In this document: positions 24,521-32,714 of the stretch, piece after piece
Numbering within the stretch: position 1 is the first letter of the stretch
How the letters are laid out: each line of letters starts with the position of its first letter
Origin: Pseudomonas helleri
GTDB taxonomy: Bacteria; Pseudomonadota; Gammaproteobacteria; Pseudomonadales; Pseudomonadaceae
DNA: 41,582 nucleotides
Assembly (NCBI RefSeq): GCF_009600315.1
Contig: NZ_WIWC01000045.1
Coordinates: 1 to 41,582 of the forward strand
Reading direction: 5' to 3'
Position numbers and translations under genes: made by a program
Notes under the pieces: generated by a model
The model's input: only the letters and a program-made list of their open reading frames with translations
What the model was told of the DNA's origin: nothing
The model's database searches: none

Positions 24521-24544
24521 ACGAGGCTACAGAAATGAAATTTA
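24521..24544 (-). promoter_or_regulatory. PvdS-type (iron-starvation) promoter of pvdA
   Basis: On the minus strand CCTAAATTTC is followed so that TAAAT (24544-24540) and CGT (24523-24521) are 16 bases apart, the known IS-box pattern for the sigma factor PvdS. It ends 97 bases upstream of the pvdA ATG. The first three bases of TAAAT are also the TAA stop codon of fpvI. Confidence 0.8.
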
Positions 24545-25024
24545 GGCGTTGTCCCACAGCCGAATACGATTTCGGCAATGCTTCATGGCATTAACGATGT
24601 GCTTCTCAACCACACTGCGCGAAACCCCAAGGCGCTCAGCAATTTCGGGATGGGATAAGCCTTCCAGCTTGCGCAGCAAAAAACTTTCGCGACACACCAC
24701 AGGCAGCTCAGCCAGTGCCCGCTGAACCATTTCAAGGCGTTGACCATGATCCATCGAAGCGTGCGGCGAAGGGCTGAAAAAACGCTCATCCGAATCCAGC
24801 ACCTCCAGAGGCTCCACTTGGCGCAACGTATTGCGCCGGTGCCCGTCGATCACCAGGTTCAAGGCCGTGCGGTACAGAAAAGCACGAGGCTGCTCAATCG
24901 GGTCATCGGCGCAGCGCTCAAGCACTCGCACATACGCGTCATGCACCACATCTTCGGCTGCATGAGCATTGCCCATCCTGGCGCTTAACACGCTGACCAG
25001 TTCGCGATAGTAGTTTTCCAACAT
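24542..25024 (-). CDS. fpvI: ECF sigma factor FpvI
   Basis: Iron-starvation ECF sigma factor that drives expression of the pyoverdine receptor in response to bound siderophore. The 160 residues contain sigma region 2 (DVVHDAYVRVLER near 40, RAFLYRTALNLVIDGHRR near 64) and region 4 (LPVVCRESFLLRKLEGLSHPEIAERLGVSR helix-turn-helix). The ATG at 25024 has AGGAG 3-4 bases upstream. The position between pvdA and pvdR matches the P. aeruginosa order pvdA-fpvI-fpvR-pvdR, but fpvR is absent here and lies at 36127. A Fur-box-like sequence is upstream. The alternative, another FecI-like factor, is less likely given this context. Confidence 0.85.
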   Translation of the reverse strand: MLENYYRELVSVLSARMGNAHAAEDVVHDAYVRVLERCADDPIEQPRAFLYRTALNLVIDGHRRNTLRQVEPLEVLDSDERFFSPSPHASMDHGQRLEMVQRALAELPVVCRESFLLRKLEGLSHPEIAERLGVSRSVVEKHIVNAMKHCRNRIRLWDNA

Positions 25025-25120
25025 GACTCCTGGCCGCAATAACTGCGGCAACTTTCCATGAGCGCTGAAACATGGCCAATTGGCATAGCGGCATGATGAT
25101 GGCACTTTTGACGATGTAAT

Positions 25121-25139
25121 TTATAGTAATTCTCATATA
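25121..25139. promoter_or_regulatory. Fur-box-like sequence upstream of fpvI
   Basis: The minus strand reads TATGAGAATTACTATAA here, which matches about 11 of 19 positions of the Fur consensus around TGAGAATNA. It is about 100 bases upstream of fpvI, a gene expected to be repressed by Fur when iron is plentiful. The match is moderate. Confidence 0.4.
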
Positions 25140-25212
25140 GATTTAACTTTCTAGCGTAATTCATCAGAAAAAGCTTACGAATTCTTAAGTAACAACACGA
25201 CCTGATTGTCAG

Positions 25213-25236
25213 TAAATTCCGCGCGCATACCTTCGT
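25213..25236 (+). promoter_or_regulatory. PvdS-type promoter of pvdRT-opmQ
   Basis: TAAAT (25213-25217) and CGT (25234-25236) are separated by 16 bases, the IS-box pattern of PvdS promoters. It lies 109 bases upstream of the pvdR ATG and on the right strand. Confidence 0.78.
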
Positions 25237-25344
25237 TTACTCAGCAGCTCCCCGTGTCTGTCGCTGCGTCGACAACGTTGTCTCTTGGGCTATAAGTGCC
25301 CAACTGCTAAACGACGGGCCGATCCCTTTTGGCCGGAACCCTGC

Positions 25345-26517
25345 ATGAAACGCCCCCGACAGACCCGCCGCGCGCTGCTGATTTGCCTGTTTTTACTGTT
25401 GGTTGCCAGCCTGGTGGCATGGCTGTTCCTTACACCCGGCCGCGAAGCGTACGACACGGTTCCCGTGACCCGTGGCGACATTGAAAACAGCGTAACGGCC
25501 CTTGGCACCTTGCAACCTCGGCAATACGTTGACGTGGGCGCACAGGCGTCGGGACAAATCCATAAAATTCATGTCGAGGTCGGCAGCGAGGTCAAGGAAG
25601 GCCAGTTGCTGGTAGAGATCGACCCTTCAACGCAAACGGCCAAACTCGATGCGAGCCGCAATGCCATCGATAACCTCAAGGCACAGTTGCAGGAACAACG
25701 CGCCCTCCACGATTTGGCCCAACAGAAATATCAGCGCCAGCAAAATCTTGTTAAAGGCGGTGCCACGCGTGATGAAGATGTGCAAATAGCCTTGGCCGAA
25801 GTCCGCACCACACAGGCCAGAACCGACATGTTTCAGGCGCAGATCCGTCAAGCACAGGCCAGTTTGCGCAGCGATGAAGCCGAGCTGGGCTACACCCGCA
25901 TTTTTGCCCCGATGTCAGGCACCGTTGTGGCCATTGATGCCCGCGAAGGTCAGACCCTCAACGCTCAACAACAAACGCCACTCATTTTGCGTATTGCCAA
26001 ACTCTCACCCATGACCGTCTGGGCTGAAGTGTCTGAAGCCGATATCGGCCACGTCAAACCCGGCATGCCGGCTTACTTCACCACCTTGAGTGGCGGCAAC
26101 CGCCGCTGGAACAGCACCGTACGGCAAATCCTGCCCGTGCCACCCAAGCCGCTCAACGAGGCCAGTCAGGGCGGTGGCAGCCCGGCCAGCTCAGGCAAAA
26201 GCGGCAGCGCCCGCGTGGTGCTGTATACCGTACTGCTGGACGTGGACAACACCGATCAGGCACTGATGGCCGAAATGACCACCCAAGTCTTCTTCGTCGC
26301 CGATCAGGCCAAAGACGTGCTGTTGGCCCCCATCGTGGCGCTGCAAGGCGCTGCCACAGGGGATCGCCAGACCACACATATCGTCGGCAAAAACGGCAAG
26401 ATCGAACCACGGGAAATCCGCACGGGCATCAGTGATCGCCTGCGCGTGCAAATACTCGAAGGCTTGAATGAAGGTGATCACTTGTTGATCGCCCCGGCCA
26501 CCGGCAACGGAGGCTGA
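25345..26517 (+). CDS. pvdR: PvdR, periplasmic adaptor of the pyoverdine efflux pump
   Basis: Membrane-fusion protein that links PvdT to OpmQ for secretion and recycling of pyoverdine. The 390 residues agree with P. aeruginosa PvdR (391). An N-terminal membrane anchor occupies about residues 9-29. The lipoyl half-motif VDVGAQASGQIHKIHVEVGSEV follows, then a long coiled-coil hairpin (about 90-175) and the second lipoyl half YTRIFAPMSGTVVAI, followed by beta-barrel and MacA-like domains. I chose ATG 25345; a TTG 20 codons upstream gives an implausible extension. The stop is immediately followed by the pvdT ATG. Confidence 0.93.
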   Translation: MKRPRQTRRALLICLFLLLVASLVAWLFLTPGREAYDTVPVTRGDIENSVTALGTLQPRQYVDVGAQASGQIHKIHVEVGSEVKEGQLLVEIDPSTQTAKLDASRNAIDNLKAQLQEQRALHDLAQQKYQRQQNLVKGGATRDEDVQIALAEVRTTQARTDMFQAQIRQAQASLRSDEAELGYTRIFAPMSGTVVAIDAREGQTLNAQQQTPLILRIAKLSPMTVWAEVSEADIGHVKPGMPAYFTTLSGGNRRWNSTVRQILPVPPKPLNEASQGGGSPASSGKSGSARVVLYTVLLDVDNTDQALMAEMTTQVFFVADQAKDVLLAPIVALQGAATGDRQTTHIVGKNGKIEPREIRTGISDRLRVQILEGLNEGDHLLIAPATGNGG

Positions 26518-28485
26518 ATGCGTACTCCCTTGATCGACCTGCAGGACATTCGCAAGATCTATGGCGGCCACGACACGCCTGAAGTTCATGTACTCAAAGG
26601 CGTCAGCCTGTCGATCCATGCCGGCGAGTTTGTGGCCATTGTCGGCGCCTCGGGGTCGGGCAAATCGACGTTGATGAATATTCTTGGCTGCCTGGACCGG
26701 CCTACTTCGGGCCGCTATTTGTTCGCAGGCGAAGATGTCGCGCACCTCGACTCCGACGCGTTGGCCTGGTTACGCCGTGAGGCGTTCGGCTTTGTGTTTC
26801 AGGGTTATCACCTGATCCCCTCGGCCTCTGCTCAGGAAAACGTCGAAATGCCCGCCATTTATGCCGGGATGCCCGCCGCCGAGCGTCATGCCCGCGCCGC
26901 CGCCCTGCTTGACCGGCTCGGTCTGGCCGAACGCACAGCCAACCGTCCGCATCAGCTGTCCGGAGGCCAGCAACAACGGGTGTCTATCGCCCGGGCCTTG
27001 ATGAACGGTGGGCATATCATTCTCGCCGACGAGCCCACCGGTGCCCTCGACAGCCACAGCGGCGCCGAGGTCATGACCCTGTTGGATGAGCTGGCCAGCC
27101 AGGGCCACGTGGTGATTCTGATTACCCATGACCGTGAAGTCGCAGCGCGGGCCAAACGTATCATCGAAGTACGCGACGGCGAGGTCATCAGTGACAGCGC
27201 CAATGGCGACCCAGCCCCCACTGACAACCCACAGGCGTTGCAAGCCATCGACCTGCGCACGCGTCTCGAAGAGGGCAGCGAAGCCCGCGGCGCGTGGAAA
27301 GGCGAATTGGTGGACGCCGTGCATGCCGCCTGGCGAGTCATGTGGATCAACCGCTTTCGCACCGCTTTGACGTTGCTCGGTATCGTCATCGGCGTCGCCT
27401 CGGTAGTAGTGATGCTGGCCGTGGGCGAAGGCAGCAAGCGCCAGGTCATGGCCGAAATGGGTGCCTTTGGTTCAAATATCATTTACCTCAGCGGCATGTC
27501 GCCCCGACCTCGGGCGCCGCTGGGCATCGTCACCCTGAACGATGTGGCCGCCTTGTCCACCCTGCCTCAAGTGAAGATGATCATGCCCATCAACGGCGCA
27601 GAAATTGGCGTGCGCTACGGCAATGTCGATCACACGATGTACACCGGCGGCAATGGCATCGATTTTTCGGCCATCTTCAACTGGCCGGTGGTGCAAGGCA
27701 GCTTTTTTACTCAGGCCGACGAGAATGCTGCCGCGGCTGTAGCGGTCATTGGTAAAAAGGTGCGGGACAAAGTCCTCAAGGATGTGTCTGACCCAATAGG
27801 CCAATACATCCTGCTGGAGAACGTACCGTTTCGCGTCGTCGGGGTTCTGGCCGAGAAAGGCGCCAGCTCCGGCGACTCGGACAGCGACACCCGCATCGTG
27901 GTGCCCTACTCCGCCGCCAGCGTGCGCCTGTTCGGCACCCACAACCCGGAATACGTGGTGATTGCCGCAGCAGATGCCAGCAAGGTCAATCAGACCGAAA
28001 AAGCCATTGAGCAGTTGATGCTTAAGCTGCACCACGGCAATCGCGATTTTGAAATCACCAACAACGCCGCGATGATTCAAGCCGAAGCTAAAACCCGCAA
28101 CACCCTGTCAATGATGCTGGGCTCAATTGCTGCGATCTCGTTATTGGTGGGCGGCATCGGCGTGATGAATATCATGCTCATGACCGTACGCGAGCGTACC
28201 CGAGAAATTGGTATTCGCATGGCCACTGGCGCCCGCCAGCGCGACATCCTGCGCCAGTTTCTGACCGAAGCCCTGATGCTCTCTGTGGTGGGCGGCGCAG
28301 CCGGCATCGCCCTGGCCTTTGTGGTTGGCGCAGTGCTCTATCTGTGTGATGTAGCCGTCGCCTTTTCCTTGGTTGCCGTGCTGGGCGCTTTTGCCTGTGC
28401 TCTGGTGACCGGCGTCATTTTCGGCTTTATGCCGGCCCGCAAAGCTGCCCGGCTTGATCCGGTCACGGCCCTAACCAGTGAATAA
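26518..28485 (+). CDS. pvdT: PvdT, MacB-type ABC transporter of the pyoverdine pump
   Basis: Inner-membrane ABC protein powering PvdR-OpmQ. The 655 residues have an N-terminal ATPase (Walker A GASGSGKST at 43-51, signature LSGGQQQR near 147, Walker B ILADEPTGALD near 170). A membrane helix near 285, a large periplasmic MacB domain (about 305-525) and three C-terminal membrane helices follow, with the FtsX-like sequence REIGIRMATGARQRDIL. No gap separates it from pvdR (TGA then ATG), and its last 8 bases overlap opmQ. MacB-type transporters extrude substrate from the periplasm, which suits pyoverdine matured there. Confidence 0.94.
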   Translation: MRTPLIDLQDIRKIYGGHDTPEVHVLKGVSLSIHAGEFVAIVGASGSGKSTLMNILGCLDRPTSGRYLFAGEDVAHLDSDALAWLRREAFGFVFQGYHLIPSASAQENVEMPAIYAGMPAAERHARAAALLDRLGLAERTANRPHQLSGGQQQRVSIARALMNGGHIILADEPTGALDSHSGAEVMTLLDELASQGHVVILITHDREVAARAKRIIEVRDGEVISDSANGDPAPTDNPQALQAIDLRTRLEEGSEARGAWKGELVDAVHAAWRVMWINRFRTALTLLGIVIGVASVVVMLAVGEGSKRQVMAEMGAFGSNIIYLSGMSPRPRAPLGIVTLNDVAALSTLPQVKMIMPINGAEIGVRYGNVDHTMYTGGNGIDFSAIFNWPVVQGSFFTQADENAAAAVAVIGKKVRDKVLKDVSDPIGQYILLENVPFRVVGVLAEKGASSGDSDSDTRIVVPYSAASVRLFGTHNPEYVVIAAADASKVNQTEKAIEQLMLKLHHGNRDFEITNNAAMIQAEAKTRNTLSMMLGSIAAISLLVGGIGVMNIMLMTVRERTREIGIRMATGARQRDILRQFLTEALMLSVVGGAAGIALAFVVGAVLYLCDVAVAFSLVAVLGAFACALVTGVIFGFMPARKAARLDPVTALTSE

Positions 28486-29893
28486 ACGATTGATGAAGCC
28501 GTCTTTGAGTCTGTTGTCTCTGTGCATGCTGCTGGGCGCTTGCAGCACCGGGGTCCCCAATGACAACAACCCGGTGATCGTACCGCCCGCCTGGCAATCG
28601 GCTCACGGGATCAGCCGCCCGCTAAGCAACCAACAATGGTGGCAGCAATTTGGCAGCCCTGAGCTGGATCAACTGATCGCCCAAGCCCAAACCGGCAGTT
28701 ACGACCTGGCAGCAGCGGTGGCACGCGTGCAACAAGCACACGCCAGCGCCGTGATTGCCGGGGCGCCATTGATGCCCGAAATCAAGTGGGACGCTAGCGG
28801 CAACCGCCAGAAGCTGCTGCGTGGCAAAGGCTATAGCCAACTGGATGCGACGGATGATGACAAGGCGGTGGATTACGTTGAGGCCAACTTGACCGCCAGC
28901 TATGAAGTGGATTTTTGGGGAGGCAAAGCCGCCGCACGGGACAGCGCCGAACAAGCGCTCAAAGCCAGTGAGTATGATCGCGACACGGTTGAATTGACCT
29001 TACTCAGTAGCGTCGCCAACAGCTATGTGCAAACCCTCGCACTTAACGAACAGCTGCGTATTGCCCGACTCAACCTGAACAATGCACAGCGCGTGTTAAA
29101 TGTCGTGCAAACCCGTCATGACGCAGGTTCTGCCACAGCGCTGGAACTGGCCCAACAGAAAAGTCTGGTGGCGGCACAGCAACGCCAATTGCCGCTTATG
29201 GCACAACAGGCACAAGACGCCCGTATTACCCTCGCTGTGCTATTGGGTAAGCCGGTAAGCACCCTCGCTGCGAGTGACACGCCCTTCTCCCGGTTGAGCT
29301 GGCCAGATATTGGCAGCGGCGTGCCCAGCGAACTGCTCACCCGGCGTCCTGACATCGCCAGCGCCGAAGCCAAACTGGCGGCGGCCCGTGCGGACGTGAG
29401 CGTCGCCCGGGCGGCCATGTTGCCCAGTCTGACGTTAAGCGCCAGCCTGGGCTCGGGAGCCGACCGGCTCAGCGATGTGTTGCGCAGCCCGTTTTACAAC
29501 CTGACAGCGGGACTGGCCGGGCCGATCTTCAACAACGGCCGCCTCAGTGCCGAGCGTGACAAAGCTACGGCACGGCAACAGGAACTGCTACAAACCTACC
29601 GTGCCAGCATCATCAGTGCCTTTGGCGACGTCGAAAAAGCCCTGAACAGCGCCTCAGGGCTGGATCAACAACGGCAATGGCAAGACCAAGAACTCGAGCA
29701 AGCACAGCGAGCGTTCGACATTGCCGAGAGCCGCTACAAGGCCGGGGCCGAGATGTTGCTGACCGTATTGGAAACCCAAAGGGTGTTGTATGCGGCGCAA
29801 GACCAGCATGTACAACTGCGCATGGCGCGCTTGCAGGCCAGCATCGCGCTGTACAAAGCGCTGGGCGGTGGTTGGAATATTCAATCCCTGTAG
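28478..29893 (+). CDS. opmQ: OpmQ, outer-membrane channel of the pyoverdine pump
   Basis: TolC/OprM-class outer-membrane lipoprotein. The 471 residues start with GTG inside the end of pvdT, giving a lipoprotein signal with lipobox LLGAC (Cys22); an ATG five codons later is the alternative. Two outer-membrane efflux repeats are present, with family motifs SYEVDFWGG near 150, LLTRRPDIASAEAKLAAAR near 290 and AGLAGPIFNNGR near 345. Length agrees with P. aeruginosa OpmQ (474). The stop codon TAG lies within the left arm of a REP element, so the C-terminus ends where the repeat begins. Confidence 0.93.
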   Translation: MNKRLMKPSLSLLSLCMLLGACSTGVPNDNNPVIVPPAWQSAHGISRPLSNQQWWQQFGSPELDQLIAQAQTGSYDLAAAVARVQQAHASAVIAGAPLMPEIKWDASGNRQKLLRGKGYSQLDATDDDKAVDYVEANLTASYEVDFWGGKAAARDSAEQALKASEYDRDTVELTLLSSVANSYVQTLALNEQLRIARLNLNNAQRVLNVVQTRHDAGSATALELAQQKSLVAAQQRQLPLMAQQAQDARITLAVLLGKPVSTLAASDTPFSRLSWPDIGSGVPSELLTRRPDIASAEAKLAAARADVSVARAAMLPSLTLSASLGSGADRLSDVLRSPFYNLTAGLAGPIFNNGRLSAERDKATARQQELLQTYRASIISAFGDVEKALNSASGLDQQRQWQDQELEQAQRAFDIAESRYKAGAEMLLTVLETQRVLYAAQDQHVQLRMARLQASIALYKALGGGWNIQSL

Positions 29894-30020
29894 TCGCTGT
29901 CGAGGTACGAAGGCTGCGATTAAACCCGGCAATAAAGTTTTATCTGTTGTATCGGATTGAATGGTTTTACGACGGCTGCGCCCTCGATCGCAGCCTTCGT
30001 ACCTCGTCAGCGACTACAGG
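29887..30020. repeat. Inverted REP pair (REPIN-like) between opmQ and pvdP
   Basis: A 34-base arm (29887-29920) and its reverse complement (29987-30020) differ at one internal base and enclose about 66 bases. Each arm starts CCTGTAGTCGCTG on its own strand. The TAG in it is the stop codon of opmQ on the plus strand and of pvdP on the minus strand. The right element is full (29963-30020, ending GTCGTAAAACC). The left one has lost its inner hairpin, running directly from GCGAT into TAAACC. It can act as a two-way transcript end. Confidence 0.85.
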
Positions 30021-31624
30021 ACCAGATGCCGCGCATACCACGGGCGGCGCGGGATACGCTGAAACAGGTTGCCCAACTTCTTCTCGTCGCCAAAGGTGAT
30101 ACGCAGCGCGAGTTTCATCGTTTCGGGATCCATCTCAACGGTTTTCCCCGACGCAAGTCCCGGCGTTGTGCTACACCCGTGGGTGACGGGGCCGAGCCAC
30201 GGATCATCCACTTCCACCCAACGGCCCGCCGCAAACCAGGGGACACCATTGAGCTCTTCGCGCTTGAGCTGGCCGGGATGAAAACGCTCATGGGCACGAA
30301 ACCAATCTTCCAAACGATCATCGATCCAGCCATGAAAGCTCCAGAACACCGGATTGACATGAGAGGAGAACGGATCGCCCAAAAAATCATTGTCCGCCGC
30401 GTACCAACGCGCCGCGAAATCTGCTGGATCACGCGCCATCGGCACGGGTGCGCCGTTGGAAGGGTCACGCGGCACCGAGGCCCAGCGCATATGCAACCAG
30501 TCATGCAGGCCCAGCTCTACCTCGGAGCCGAACTGGCCCAACGTCAGCGTCGACAGGTAACGCGGGTCGCGATAGCGCGATTCCCACACCTCGAAGTTGG
30601 AATGAAAGGTTTCGGGCTGTTTGATATCACTCAGCCACTGGGTGTACACCTCATCGCCTTCTGCCAGCCATGTCGGCGGCAAAGCACTGCCGTCGTGATT
30701 GTCAAAGTAGCGGGCAAACCCTGCGCGGTCGCGCTCAAGTTCAGGCTGAGGCGAAGGGAACGCCGTCCATGAGGGCAGATCCTGCATCGAACGGGCGGCT
30801 CGCAACATATGACGGTGCATATAGAAAAAATCGACCCCGGAACCATTGCGGTCCTTGCGTGGGCCCCGCGCATCTCGCTCCCTGTCTCTCTGGCCAGGTT
30901 GCCAGCCGAGTCCACGCAAGGCGTTGCGCTTGTCATCAGAGAGTTCATGCCAGGTGTCGCGTGAAGCGTGCCACAACTGATGGAACAAACGATGCTCCGG
31001 CGCCACCAGCCATGCCAGTAACACTGGATTTAAACCGACACGCTCCCGCGCTTCCGGAAACGTGCGTTTGATTGCGACAAATCGGTTGTCCTGCTCAGGC
31101 AGTGCAAGGGGCCGGTCAAGTCGCTGCACTGTACCGCTGAGGGTGCCACTGCCAGCATTGCCGTACATGCCCCAGACTTCGTCCAGACTAAAACTGAACT
31201 CGTAATCCGCCTGACCGCTGGACGAATCACTGCGGGTGATTCGCCAATGCATGCTTTTAGGGTCTGGCTCGACCAGATCACCCAGAATGCGGTAACGCGG
31301 CGTTTGCGGGCTGTTCAATACCGCGGCACTGTCCAGATAACCGCGCACACCCCGGCCACGCGGGGCAATGTCGAGCCACACCTCAAGATCCTCCTGTGGC
31401 AACCCCTCCAACCCGCCATCCGTACCCGAGAATCGAATGCTCCACAGCCCGCGCAATTGATCGGCCAGTTGTTGCCCCGCCGTGTCTGCCAGCTCGACCG
31501 TTGCCTCACCCGGCGTGATCGGCTCGGCCACCCGCGTCAACTCGCGATGCCCATAGAACGCTGCTGGCGCTGCTGCGCCGGTGATCGCTAAACCAGCGAT
31601 GAACCATCGTCGAGAAATCGTCAT
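30014..31624 (-). CDS. pvdP: PvdP, tyrosinase maturing the pyoverdine chromophore
   Basis: Copper tyrosinase that oxidises ferribactin-derived intermediates in the periplasm to form the pyoverdine chromophore. The 536 residues begin with a Tat signal (SRRWFIAG, hydrophobic segment, residues 4-24). Candidate copper ligands lie in HRLFHQLWH (211-219), FYMHRHM (His270, His272), LHDWLHM (His374, His378) and FWSFHGW (His431). A tyrosine six residues before the end (Tyr530) would correspond to the placeholder tyrosine reported near 531 in P. aeruginosa PvdP. I start at ATG 31624 so that the twin arginines are near the N-terminus. It is convergent with opmQ, and its TAG is inside the REP arm. Confidence 0.93.
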   Translation of the reverse strand: MTISRRWFIAGLAITGAAAPAAFYGHRELTRVAEPITPGEATVELADTAGQQLADQLRGLWSIRFSGTDGGLEGLPQEDLEVWLDIAPRGRGVRGYLDSAAVLNSPQTPRYRILGDLVEPDPKSMHWRITRSDSSSGQADYEFSFSLDEVWGMYGNAGSGTLSGTVQRLDRPLALPEQDNRFVAIKRTFPEARERVGLNPVLLAWLVAPEHRLFHQLWHASRDTWHELSDDKRNALRGLGWQPGQRDRERDARGPRKDRNGSGVDFFYMHRHMLRAARSMQDLPSWTAFPSPQPELERDRAGFARYFDNHDGSALPPTWLAEGDEVYTQWLSDIKQPETFHSNFEVWESRYRDPRYLSTLTLGQFGSEVELGLHDWLHMRWASVPRDPSNGAPVPMARDPADFAARWYAADNDFLGDPFSSHVNPVFWSFHGWIDDRLEDWFRAHERFHPGQLKREELNGVPWFAAGRWVEVDDPWLGPVTHGCSTTPGLASGKTVEMDPETMKLALRITFGDEKKLGNLFQRIPRRPWYARHLVL

Positions 31625-31669
31625 TGCCCTACCTGTCCCAGCCTGAATGCAGGCGTTATCCAAGCTAGA

Positions 31670-31693
31670 ACGTATGTTGCGGGCGCAAATTTA
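31670..31693 (-). promoter_or_regulatory. PvdS-type promoter of pvdP
   Basis: On the minus strand GGCTAAATTTGC gives TAAAT at 31693-31689, and CGT follows at 31672-31670 after 16 bases. This is the best consensus match of the four IS boxes in the window. It ends 46 bases upstream of the pvdP ATG. Confidence 0.82.
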
Positions 31694-31816
31694 GCCTGAC
31701 GGCCTCAGTTGAATTCATGACATGCAGTCAAGACTGCTTTGCGTGAGCTACGGTGTTTCGTACGGCTCAAGGCGAGGATACTCGACCTCATTCTTACAGC
31801 ACTTCAGGAGTTATCC

Positions 31817-32620
31817 ATGACAGTTCCAGCATTCGGTCTCGGTACATTTCGCTTACAGGGCCAAGTCGTCATCGATTCGGTAAAAAATGCGCTGGACGTG
31901 GGCTACCGGGTCATCGACACCGCGCAGATCTATCAGAATGAAGCAGAGGTCGGGCAGGCGATTGCCGAAAGTGGCGTCGACCGTGAAGCGCTGTATATCA
32001 CCAGCAAGATCTGGGTCGACCATTTTGCCGAAGGCCAATTGATTCCAAGCCTCAAGGACAGCTTGGCCAAGTTGCGCACTGACCATCTTGACCTGACACT
32101 GATTCACTGGCCATCGCCCGACAACGCGGTGCCGGTTGCGGTGTTCATGAAGCAACTGCTGGAAGCAAAAAAGCAGGGCCTGACCCGTGCCATTGGCGTG
32201 TCGAATTTCACCATCGCACTGATGAAAGAAGCGATTGCTGCGGTCGGTGCCGAGAACATCGCCACCAACCAGATTGAGCTGCACCCCTACCTGCAAAACC
32301 GCAAAGTGGTGGAGTTCGCCAAGAGCCAAGGTATTCATATCACTTCGTACATGACGTTAGCCTACGGCGAAGTGTTGAAAGATCCGGTGATCAATCAGAT
32401 TGCTGATCGGCATAACGCCACAGCGGCACAAGTGACATTGGCGTGGGCCATGCAGTTGGGTTATTCGGTGATTCCGTCGTCCACCAAGCGCGCCAACCTT
32501 GAAAGCAACCTTAAGGCGTGCGAACTGACGTTGAGCGAAGACGACATGGCGCAGATCGCAGCCCTGGATCGTGGCCATCGCCTGACCAGCCCCAAAGGCC
32601 TTGCACCTCAGTGGGATTGA
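31817..32620 (+). CDS. dkgB: 2,5-diketo-D-gluconate reductase B / methylglyoxal reductase
   Basis: NADPH-dependent aldo-keto reductase. The 267 residues equal E. coli DkgB in length and closely follow it along the whole protein: PAFGLGTFRL at 4, DTAQIYQNEAEVGQAIAESG, KLRTDHLDLTLIHWPSP, NIATNQIELHPYLQNRKVV, ITSYMTLAYG, and the end SPKGLAPQWD. The catalytic tetrad is Asp34, Tyr39, Lys64 and His97. The ATG at 31817 has CAGGAG about 6 bases upstream; in-frame codons further upstream have none. It is unrelated to the flanking pyoverdine genes. The natural substrate (methylglyoxal or a sugar ketoacid) is inferred from E. coli. Confidence 0.93.
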   Translation: MTVPAFGLGTFRLQGQVVIDSVKNALDVGYRVIDTAQIYQNEAEVGQAIAESGVDREALYITSKIWVDHFAEGQLIPSLKDSLAKLRTDHLDLTLIHWPSPDNAVPVAVFMKQLLEAKKQGLTRAIGVSNFTIALMKEAIAAVGAENIATNQIELHPYLQNRKVVEFAKSQGIHITSYMTLAYGEVLKDPVINQIADRHNATAAQVTLAWAMQLGYSVIPSSTKRANLESNLKACELTLSEDDMAQIAALDRGHRLTSPKGLAPQWD

Positions 32621-32642
32621 TGGTTGCGGGTGCGCAAAATTC

Positions 32643-32700
32643 CCGTAGCAGCTGACGAGCTCCGCGAGGCTGCGATCGGCGGCAGAGCCGTCGTTAAACC
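32643..32700. repeat. Single REP element after dkgB
   Basis: A 58-base element starting CCGTAGCAGCTGACGAG and ending GTCGTTAAACC. It belongs to the same family as the arms at 29887-30020 and 37140-37234: GTAG, then GCTG, then GGCTGCG, then GTCG-TAAACC, with an internal GC-rich hairpin. It lies between convergent dkgB and zapE, 22 bases after the dkgB stop. Confidence 0.75.
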
Positions 32701-32714
32701 ATTCAATGAGCCTG

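Noticed and set aside
24542..25344. Idea that FpvI has lost its anti-sigma factor
   Set aside because: fpvR is missing next to fpvI, but a complete FecR-type FpvR is present at 36127-37128 beside pvdQ.
26191..28080. Long antisense open frames opposite pvdR and pvdT
   Set aside because: They lie wholly inside well-recognised genes, have unusual His/Gln/Arg-rich composition and no ribosome sites; they follow from the codon bias of the real genes.
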